Origin: a bacterium
GTDB taxonomy: Bacteria > UBA8248
DNA: 6,554 nt
Reading direction: 5' to 3'
Assembly: GCA_027622355.1 (NCBI GenBank)
Contig: JAQBZT010000174.1
Coordinates: 1 to 6,554, forward strand
Shown piece by piece: positions 1 through 4,952 of the stretch. A model generated the notes under the pieces. It searched no databases. It saw nothing but the letters and a program-made list of their open reading frames with translations, and was not told the DNA's origin. Position numbers and translations under genes: made by a program. Numbering within the stretch: position 1 is the stretch's first letter; every line of letters starts with the position of its first letter.

Positions 1-2
1 CC

Positions 3-332
3 GGAAATTTTCATTCGTTCGCCTTCGCGGAGGGCGGCCTCGTGCGGCGGCCCGTCCTCGGCCTCATCGGGGAGGCGGGGCCCGAACACGTCCTGCGCGT
101 GGACAGCCCGGCCTCGATCCGCGCCCTGCGCGAGGGCCTGCGGCCGATCATCGCCGAGCTTGTTGGCGCATCGGGGGGCGCGTCAAACGGCCAGGGGGGC
201 GGCCGGGCCACGACAGTGAACGTGGACCTGCGGGGGAGCTTCTTTCCCGATGCGCGCGCGGTCGAGCGGCTCTTCCGGCTCCTCGAGGCGCACGGCGCGG
301 GCCGCCGCGTCTTCCAGCCCGCACGGGCCTGA
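3..332 (+). CDS. Phage tail tape-measure protein, C-terminal end (partial)
   Basis: This is the 3' end of a larger gene; the reading frame is open to the left edge of the window, so the true start lies outside. The visible 109 residues begin with a run containing FAEGGLV, then RRPVLGLIGEAGPEHVL. The signature of a Gly-Gly pair, a Pro-x-Leu-Gly-Leu segment and GEAGPE is typical of the C-terminal region of tail tape-measure proteins, which span the tail tube, set its length and pass through it during DNA delivery. A helical stretch follows, then a Gly/Ser-rich linker (about nt 165-210), then a terminal segment with the pattern VDLxGxFFxD (nt 222-251) and a basic, Arg-rich end. The gene stops with TGA at 330-332. 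The family call rests on the GEAGPE signature and on tail genes following immediately. The function is inferred from family and position. Confidence 0.82.
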   Translation, partial: GNFHSFAFAEGGLVRRPVLGLIGEAGPEHVLRVDSPASIRALREGLRPIIAELVGASGGASNGQGGGRATTVNVDLRGSFFPDARAVERLFRLLEAHGAGRRVFQPARA

Positions 333-472
333 TCTTTCTCCCCTTTTCAACGTAAGCGTTTCCGCAAGCATTTCCCGCAAGATTCTCCATCCGGTTTCCC
401 GAATTTCCTGCAGGTGGTTTTCTCCCGGCATCGGCTACATTCATCCCGGTTGTCTTTTGCGCGAGGAGCGAC
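333..472. other. Intergenic gap between tape-measure and next tail gene
   Basis: This 140-bp non-coding stretch is pyrimidine-rich on the plus strand and holds a short imperfect direct repeat (two copies of a TTTC(C)CGCAAG motif near 359-380). I see no convincing sigma-70 promoter and no hairpin with a T-run. It ends in the ribosome binding site of the next gene. It is the largest gap on the plus strand of the tail cluster apart from the low-GC island. Confidence 0.5.
463..468 (+). promoter_or_regulatory. Ribosome binding site GAGGAG of the 360-aa tail gene
   Basis: GAGGAG lies 4 nt upstream of the ATG at 473, a close but workable spacing. It supports that ATG as the start. The gene is preceded by a 140-bp gap, so it is not translationally coupled to the tape-measure gene. 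Confidence 0.7.
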
Positions 473-1555
473 ATGGCCCATCGGTATTTTTTCCAGAACA
501 TGATTGATGCGGGGACGGCCATCGCGGCCTCCTCGGTTTCGCCGGGCTTCACGGGGGGCGCCGTGCCGCGCGTGGCGCAGGGCTCCGGTTCGGTCGTCTT
601 CTCGGGCGCCTTCACGGGCGAGGGGACGGAGATCTACACGGTGGAGATCGACGCCGAGGGCGATGTGGGCGCGGCGACATTCAAGTGGCGGAAGAGCACG
701 ACGGCTCCCCCCGGCACGTTCGAGGCCTCCGGCGTCCTGACCGCGCTGACGAACATCCTCCTCGATCAGGGGGTGAGCGTGCGCTTCGCGGCGGGGGCAT
801 CCACCCCGCATTTCCGCCTGGCGGACCGCTGGCAGGCGAGCGCCTCGCGCTTCCGCTCGCCGGGAAAAATTTTCGACCTCGATCCGGCGACGAAGTGGCG
901 CACGGCGAACCCGCCTTCTGATCCGGAGAGCCTCGTCCTCGATCTGGGCGCGGCGAAGGCGCCGGATGCGCTGATCCTCCACGCCCATAATCTCTCCGCC
1001 GCCGCCGCGATCCGCATCCAGGGAAACGGCGCGGACAGCTGGGGCGCCCCCGCGGTGGACGAGGCGGTGACGTGGCGCGCAGATTCGCTTGTGCACTACC
1101 TGACGAGCGCGCCGCGGTCGCACCGCTACTGGCGGCTCCTGCTCGCGGGCGATGCGGCGAACGCGGACGGGTTTTTGGAGATCGGGGAGGTCTATCTCGG
1201 CGGCTACTTCGAGCCGGCGTTTCATTTCGCATGGGGCGGCGTGCTCACCGAGGAGGCCTTCGAGGAGAGCCGCGAGACCGAAAGCCGCGTGCAGAAGACG
1301 GCGCTCCTCAACCGGGGCCGCGCGGCCGCTCTTCCCTACGAACACGTCTCGGCCGCGCAGAAGGACCTTTTCCTTGCCATGTACCGCGCGGTGAAGGACG
1401 TGGCGGCCGAGCGGAGCAAGCCCCTCTTCGTCCACCTCGATGTGGACGATCCCGGAACCCTGCTGCTCGCGAACGTCGCGGCGCCCTTCACCCCCGAGGA
1501 GCAGGGCCCCGATGATTTCGCGTTCCGGATCGAGCTGCGGGAGCGGCTGACATGA
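473..1555 (+). CDS. Phage tail protein with discoidin-like domain
   Basis: The product has 360 residues and no signal peptide or membrane segment. Residues about 43-120 form a beta-type unit of a pattern I recognise from phage and surface proteins: a YTVEID strand, then G-x-A-T-F-K-W, then a 'DxGVxVxF' strand and a terminal RLADRW. Residues about 130-243 look like a galactose-binding (discoidin, F5/8 type C-like) fold: DLDPATKW, SLVLDLG, then HRYWRLLL and DGFLEIGEVYLG near the end. The last two motifs are common in phage tail proteins. The C-terminal third (about 250-360) is mixed and unassigned. The position directly after the tape measure suggests a distal tail or baseplate component, perhaps the one joining tube to hub or binding surface sugars. 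The stop overlaps the next start through ATGA (1552-1555), so the two genes are probably translationally coupled. The tail role is firm; the exact part is not. Confidence 0.78.
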   Translation: MAHRYFFQNMIDAGTAIAASSVSPGFTGGAVPRVAQGSGSVVFSGAFTGEGTEIYTVEIDAEGDVGAATFKWRKSTTAPPGTFEASGVLTALTNILLDQGVSVRFAAGASTPHFRLADRWQASASRFRSPGKIFDLDPATKWRTANPPSDPESLVLDLGAAKAPDALILHAHNLSAAAAIRIQGNGADSWGAPAVDEAVTWRADSLVHYLTSAPRSHRYWRLLLAGDAANADGFLEIGEVYLGGYFEPAFHFAWGGVLTEEAFEESRETESRVQKTALLNRGRAAALPYEHVSAAQKDLFLAMYRAVKDVAAERSKPLFVHLDVDDPGTLLLANVAAPFTPEEQGPDDFAFRIELRERLT

Positions 1556-2088
1556 GGCCGGCGAGCGAGCAGGCGATCCTCGACCTCGCGGCGCACGGGG
1601 AGGAAAAGCGCGCCCTCGTCCTCTTCTATCTCGCCAACGCGAACGGAAGGCGCGTCTTCTGCCGCACGGCGCCGCCGGATGCGCTCATCGGCCAGAGCGG
1701 GCGCGTGTTTCTGCTCGACGGCTCCTGGATACTCGACGGCTCGGTGAAGCTGGGCGAGGGCTCCGAGGAGCTGCTCGGCGTCCACGACTGGGTGATCGAC
1801 GGCGGCGCCTTCTCGCAGGGAAAGACCTCGGGGGCGTCTCCGCTGGAAGTCTTCCGGCAGAAGGAGCTCTCGGGCCTCACGCTCACGCTTTCCAACGAGC
1901 CGGACGATGCGGGACACCCGCGCATGAGCCGCCTGCTCGCGCAGGAGCCTTTTGTGGGCGCGCGGCTCGATGTGCGCGTGGGCTTTTCCGGGCAGACGAC
2001 GGGGGATGTGATCGGCCTCGCCTCCTTCACCGTCCGGCGCATCATCGAGCGGCGCGGCGCGGCGGCGCTCGAGTGCGAGGGGGCGTGA
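1552..2088 (+). CDS. Phage distal tail/hub-associated protein, function unassigned
   Basis: This 178-residue soluble protein starts inside the stop codon of the preceding tail gene (ATGA overlap), so its translation probably depends on that gene. The N-terminal half contains short strands such as ALVLFYL, RVFLLDG and LDGSVKLG. The second half has LTLTLSNEPDD, then RLLAQEPFVGARLDVRVGF and IGLASFTVRRI. The combination of a 'tLsN' strand with a following 'g.rl.vrvGf' strand recurs in small tail proteins located between the tape measure and the hub. No catalytic motif is visible. Its place between the discoidin-like tail protein and the hub suggests a structural role at the tail tip, similar in position to the hub N-terminal proteins of gene transfer agents. 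That comparison is by gene order, not by demonstrated homology. Confidence 0.7.
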   Translation: MRPASEQAILDLAAHGEEKRALVLFYLANANGRRVFCRTAPPDALIGQSGRVFLLDGSWILDGSVKLGEGSEELLGVHDWVIDGGAFSQGKTSGASPLEVFRQKELSGLTLTLSNEPDDAGHPRMSRLLAQEPFVGARLDVRVGFSGQTTGDVIGLASFTVRRIIERRGAAALECEGA

Positions 2089-2089
2089 G

Positions 2090-2239
2090 ATGTGGAGAGC
2101 CCTAAAAAGGTCTTTTGTGTACTTGTTTCGCCGCCACCGCCCGATCCGGAGGAAAATATCGGTGGATTTATCGGGGGCCTTCTTCGGAGATCATGATGCC
2201 TTCAAAGATGCGGTCAAGGACGCGATTCGCCATGCTTAG
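2090..2239 (+). CDS. 49-aa small ORF with tape-measure-like C-terminus
   Basis: The ATG lies 1 nt after the stop of the previous tail gene, and a GAGGGG run (2077-2082) sits just upstream, an arrangement typical of translational coupling. The stop is TAG at 2237-2239. Residues 1-22 are strongly basic and aromatic (MWRALKRSFVYLFRRHRPIR region), then comes ISVDLSGAFFGDHDAFKDA and a short amphipathic helix ending in RHA. The second part matches the tape-measure C-terminus in this window in the pattern VDLxGxFFxDxxA. The last 72 bp overlap the 3' end of the minus-strand gene 2168-2416. Third-position G+C is lower than in the flanking tail genes. It may be a real small tail protein, or the decayed start of a gene interrupted by the minus-strand insertion. 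I do not recognise a named family. Confidence 0.5.
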   Translation: MWRALKRSFVYLFRRHRPIRRKISVDLSGAFFGDHDAFKDAVKDAIRHA

Positions 2240-2416
2240 GCGTTTTTTTCTCTCGGAGACTTCTGCCGGTCCGGCAAGATCGGGAAGCACCTCTTTTGAG
2301 CGCACAATGACTTTTTGCAGGAAAATTTTTGGCTGTGGCCTCGATATTAAATCTTCGACGAGATGCCCAATGACGAGCGCGCGCAGAGCGAGCATGTTCG
2401 CGAGAAATTCCTCCAT
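2168..2416 (-). CDS. Small hypothetical protein encoded antisense in the tail operon (moron-like)
   Basis: I do not recognise a named family. The 82-residue protein (from the preferred start) reads as an ordinary soluble, mainly helical protein: MEEFLANMLALRALVIGHL, then a linker with Pro (SRPQPK), a second helix around FLQKVIVRSKEVL, a Pro/Gly turn, and a helical end containing RVLDRIFEG. There is no signal peptide and no metal-binding or catalytic motif. A longer start at 2428 is possible, but the ATG at 2416 is preferred because GGAGG (2422-2426) sits exactly 5 nt before it. The gene opposes every neighbouring tail gene and lies in a stretch of about 50% G+C, against about 70% on either side. 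A minus-strand TATAAT at 2450-2455 could drive it. An independent small gene with its own promoter inside a late operon fits a prophage cargo gene expressed in the lysogen. That role is inference. Confidence 0.66.
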   Translation of the reverse strand: MEEFLANMLALRALVIGHLVEDLISRPQPKIFLQKVIVRSKEVLPDLAGPAEVSERKKRLSMANRVLDRIFEGIMISEEGPR

Positions 2417-2421
2417 GATGG

Positions 2422-2426
2422 CCTCC
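2422..2426 (-). promoter_or_regulatory. Ribosome binding site that sets the start of the antisense gene
   Basis: On the minus strand GGAGG is followed by 5 nt and then the ATG at 2416-2414. The upstream in-frame ATG at 2428 has no such element before it; its flank is TATAA-rich. The ATG at 2416 is therefore the better start. Confidence 0.6.
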
Positions 2427-2449
2427 ATTTATAGTGGGAAAGACAGGAG

Positions 2450-2455
2450 ATTATA
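2450..2455 (-). promoter_or_regulatory. Possible -10 box (TATAAT) for the antisense gene
   Basis: A perfect TATAAT on the minus strand lies 33 nt before the preferred start of the 82-aa gene. The -35 region 16-18 nt further upstream falls in the start of the hub gene and does not resemble TTGACA, so the promoter is only tentative. Confidence 0.35.
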
Positions 2456-2461
2456 TACAAA

Positions 2462-3673
2462 ATGGCCGACCTGACGCAGAGCCGCCTGGCGGATGTCTTC
2501 CGGATCGCGCGCGCCTCGAGGTACAGCGCCCCCGAGAACGGAGGCGACGCCCTCCCCATCGTCTACGGCGATCTGACGGTCCCGGCGCGAACGAAGGCGG
2601 GCGTCTACACGCTGCCCCAAATCGACACGGGGGGCGCGGGGACCTGGTGCGTCGCGGGCCATGCGATCGCGGGGAGCGTTTCGCTCTTCGATACGGACGG
2701 CCTGATCGCACCAGGAGACTACACGCTGAACCTCGCGAATGATTTTCAGGGGAAAGGCATCATTGCGACGGCGGCGTTTTCGGCCGCGCCGAATGGGAGC
2801 GTGGCGGCGGTCTGCAAGGGAAAGAAGAACGCCGCGGGCGCCCTCATCGAAAATCCCTTCTACATCGTCGAGGATTTGATGAAGAACCTCTGGGGCTTCA
2901 CGGATCAGGACATGGACCTGCAGGCGCTCTCCCGGGTGGCGCAGGGGGCGGTGGATGCCGGCTACCTCGCGGCGGTGGTGATCGAGAATGACCGCGCGCC
3001 GGCGGATGTCCTGACGGACTTATTGGGGGATTTCCTGGGGGGATTCGAGGTGGACGCCCTCGGGAGGCTTCGCCTCGCCCTCGCCGGCCAGGAGGCGGGC
3101 GCCATCCATCCCGTCAAGGCGCTTCCCGCGGCCGAGGCCGAGAGCGTCGAGATCGAGACCTCCCGCGATTCGGTGATCAACCAGGTGCCGGCGCTCTACG
3201 CGAAGGACTACCGCGACGGCCGCCACATCAGCCATGAGGACGGAGAGGGCACGAAGGAGGCGGCCTCGCAGGCGCTCTACGGCGTGCGGCTCCCCGAGAG
3301 CGGGCGGCTCGATTTCGACTGGGTGCGCACCGCGGCGGTGGCCCGTGCGGTCCAGGCGCGGATCATCGAGCGCTTTGCGGCGCCGGCCCGGGTGGTGATC
3401 TACCGGGACGGCACGTTCCGGGGGCTCGAGGCGGAGCCCGATGATTACGTGGTGTTCTCGATTCCCTGGATGCGGACGGCGGAGCTGGAGCCGCTCATCA
3501 ACCAGATCGGGCAGGTCACGGAGGCCTCGCCCGACCTCAGGAGCCAGTCGGTCGAATACCGCATCCGGGACACGGGTTTTTATCTGACGAAGGCGAATCT
3601 TCTGGACGGATCGCAGACGCTGGGCGGCGGGTGGCTGTTCGGGGCTACGCGCGAGCTCGAGCCGGTGGCCTAG
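2462..3673 (+). CDS. Phage tail hub protein (central tail tip)
   Basis: The product has 403 residues, with no signal peptide or membrane helix. The N-terminal part includes LPIVYGDLTV, resembling the 'iPivYG' strand near the start of tail-tip proteins, and CVAGHAIAG, like the 'a.HpI' segment there. Residues about 130-206 follow the pattern of long-phage hub proteins: NPFYIVEDLMKNLWGF (compare 'P..il.dLl.n..yG'), then DMDLQALSRVAQGAV, later VLTDLLGDFLGGFEVD and GRLRLAL. Residues 234-252 (SRDSVINQVPALYAKDYRDG) match the usual 'd.iNqV...Y.dy.dG' element. The C-terminal part (about 320-375) is beta-rich. In long-tailed phages this protein closes the tail tube and carries the fibre. The ATG at 2462 has its nearest Shine-Dalgarno (AGGAG 2445-2449) 12 nt away, which is long; no in-frame start exists upstream before the stop at 2432. 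The following fibre gene starts 9 nt after the stop. Confidence 0.74.
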   Translation: MADLTQSRLADVFRIARASRYSAPENGGDALPIVYGDLTVPARTKAGVYTLPQIDTGGAGTWCVAGHAIAGSVSLFDTDGLIAPGDYTLNLANDFQGKGIIATAAFSAAPNGSVAAVCKGKKNAAGALIENPFYIVEDLMKNLWGFTDQDMDLQALSRVAQGAVDAGYLAAVVIENDRAPADVLTDLLGDFLGGFEVDALGRLRLALAGQEAGAIHPVKALPAAEAESVEIETSRDSVINQVPALYAKDYRDGRHISHEDGEGTKEAASQALYGVRLPESGRLDFDWVRTAAVARAVQARIIERFAAPARVVIYRDGTFRGLEAEPDDYVVFSIPWMRTAELEPLINQIGQVTEASPDLRSQSVEYRIRDTGFYLTKANLLDGSQTLGGGWLFGATRELEPVA

Positions 3674-3677
3674 GAGG
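3672..3677 (+). promoter_or_regulatory. Strong ribosome binding site AGGAGG of the fibre gene
   Basis: AGGAGG overlaps the TAG stop of the hub gene and lies 5 nt before the ATG at 3683. Ribosomes finishing the hub gene would be placed at the fibre start, consistent with one transcript. Confidence 0.8.
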
Positions 3678-3682
3678 GCAAA

Positions 3683-4570
3683 ATGGCGGACCTGAGAGCG
3701 CAGTGGAACGAGGAGGCGGTGGGGGCAAACCACGCAACGAAGGCGGACGTGGTGAACCGCCTCCAGCTGGCGGAGCACAACAGCGATGGGACGCATAAAA
3801 CCGGCATCCAGGCCAACTGCCGCCTGGACTATGTGGGCGCGACCTCGATCAAGCTCTCACGCTTCAACGGGAAATACCTCCCGCTGGTGAACGCGGACGG
3901 GAATGCCTTTTTCATGGAAATTCCCGCGGCGGGGGTAACTCTTACGAACGGCGGGCTTTCCGCCAACACGACGTATAACATCTACGCCTACGACAGCTCC
4001 GGGACGATGACGCTCGAAGCCTCGGCCACGGCGCATGCCGTGGATGCCACAACGGGCGTCCGCATCAAGAGCGGGGACGCCACGCGCACCCTGGTGGGAA
4101 AGATTCGCACGGATTCTTCGAGCCAGTTCAAGCAGACGAGCATTGACGCGGGAGTGCTATCCTATTTCAACCGGAAGCTCGCGCGGCTGTTTGGTACCGA
4201 CACTTCCGACCGCACATCCACTTCCACGACGCCGGTTGCAATCGGAGCACTGAACCTCGCATTCCTTTCTTTCGGGGATGGGTCTCTCAATGCGGTATAT
4301 CTCCATGCGCATGTGGGAAACGACGTGGTGACGCTCTTGGCGAATGTCGGCATCGGATTCAATTCCACAACGGCGTTTCAGGCGCAATCCTCGATGAGAG
4401 GAAACACCATAAACGATGACCGCCACACGGCCGTCGTTGTCTTGGATTATTCCGACTCAGAGGGCTACCACACCTGTCATGCGCTGATGTCCACCCAAGC
4501 GGGCGGAACGGTGGACGTGGAAGGCGCGACAACGCACGGAACCCGCCTCGCCGCGATGGCCTGGATATAA
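3683..4570 (+). CDS. Phage tail fibre / receptor-binding protein
   Basis: The product has 295 residues, rich in Thr, Ser, Ala, Gly and Asn. The N-terminus (about 1-42) has WNEEAVGANHATKADVV and the HNSDGTHK motif common near the start of tail fibres, probably the part attached to the hub. Residues about 85-150 form a beta unit with TYNIYAYDSSGTMTLEAS, VRIKSGDATRTLVGKI and a SSQF end, a pattern I know from fibre proteins, followed by LSYFNRK (about 159-165), another recurrent fibre element. The last 120 residues are a less familiar beta-rich domain and are probably the receptor-contacting tip. Base composition changes inside the gene: 43 of 60 bases are G or C at 4021-4080, but only 129 of 240 at 4261-4500. 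A recently exchanged tip would explain this. The next gene starts 11 nt after the stop. Confidence 0.8.
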   Translation: MADLRAQWNEEAVGANHATKADVVNRLQLAEHNSDGTHKTGIQANCRLDYVGATSIKLSRFNGKYLPLVNADGNAFFMEIPAAGVTLTNGGLSANTTYNIYAYDSSGTMTLEASATAHAVDATTGVRIKSGDATRTLVGKIRTDSSSQFKQTSIDAGVLSYFNRKLARLFGTDTSDRTSTSTTPVAIGALNLAFLSFGDGSLNAVYLHAHVGNDVVTLLANVGIGFNSTTAFQAQSSMRGNTINDDRHTAVVVLDYSDSEGYHTCHALMSTQAGGTVDVEGATTHGTRLAAMAWI

Positions 4571-4575
4571 GGAGG
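4569..4575 (+). promoter_or_regulatory. Strong ribosome binding site AAGGAGG of the 120-aa gene
   Basis: AAGGAGG overlaps the TAA stop of the fibre gene and sits 5 nt before the ATG at 4581. This suggests coupled translation of the fibre and the small protein after it. Confidence 0.8.
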
Positions 4576-4580
4576 CACCG

Positions 4581-4943
4581 ATGAAACTGCACAAAGGCGT
4601 TTTTATTGATGAACTGGCGGCTGCGGGACACTGGCCGAAGGAAGGTTTCGCTTTCGTTCATGGCGCTGACTTGCCGGTGGATGAACTTTTCACGTTTCCA
4701 GAGGGTGAACCACAAGCAAACATTGACGCCATCCGCGCGCTGGCCGAGGCGCACGATCCGGTTCCGCCCGCCGTATGGGCGGCGGCGCAGGAAGAAAAAG
4801 CCGCTCTGGATGACTTGGCGAACAATAAAACGCTCACGGCGGCGGTCGAGGTGTTCGTCGAGCGCCTGAACGGGCTCGGAGATGCGATCACGCAGGCGGA
4901 ATTCGCGGCGCTGTATGTGACGAAGCGGAAGGCGGGGGCGTAG
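4581..4943 (+). CDS. Small protein coupled to the tail fibre, function unknown
   Basis: I do not recognise a named family. The 120-residue protein is soluble and acidic, with no signal peptide. Residues about 1-45 include KGVFIDELAAAGHW, then a loop with FVHGADLPVDELFTF. Residues about 48-85 are helical and Ala/Glu-rich (IRALAEAH, then VWAAAQEEKAALDDL). The last part is helical and ends in a basic KRKAGA tail. It is the last gene of the tail operon and lies 11 nt after the fibre gene. That is the usual place for a fibre chaperone, a fibre-tip accessory protein or a small cargo protein. The first half is lower in G+C (31 of 60 at 4681-4740) than the second (42 of 60 at 4741-4800), following the composition drop in the fibre tip. 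A fibre-assembly role is possible but inferred only from position. Confidence 0.68.
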   Translation: MKLHKGVFIDELAAAGHWPKEGFAFVHGADLPVDELFTFPEGEPQANIDAIRALAEAHDPVPPAVWAAAQEEKAALDDLANNKTLTAAVEVFVERLNGLGDAITQAEFAALYVTKRKAGA

Positions 4944-4952
4944 CGCGTTTTT

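Noticed and set aside
183..431. Minus-strand frame of about 80 residues opposite the tape-measure end and the following gap, fairly charged and protein-like between 333 and 431.
   Set aside because: It has no ribosome binding site before its ATG, and most of it is antisense to the well-supported tape-measure frame; the purine-rich reading reflects the pyrimidine-rich plus strand.
347..1435. Long minus-strand open frame (about 360 residues) opposite the discoidin-like tail gene.
   Set aside because: Its composition is extremely Arg/Ala-rich, as expected of a shadow of a high-GC gene, and it opposes a plus-strand gene with recognisable motifs and a good ribosome binding site.
2134..2165. Inverted repeat CCACCG / CGGTGG with a 20-nt loop, a possible terminator after the antisense gene.
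   Set aside because: There is no T-run after it on either strand, the loop is long, and it lies inside the 49-aa ORF.
2115..2474. Plus-strand open frame of 119 residues across the low-GC island.
   Set aside because: Rich in Ser, Arg, Met and Cys without domain-like pattern, it lies antisense to the better minus-strand gene, lacks a ribosome binding site, and would run into the hub gene start.
3020..3796. Minus-strand open frame of 258 residues opposite the hub gene.
   Set aside because: Arg/His/Pro-rich shadow of the plus-strand hub gene, which has recognisable hub motifs.
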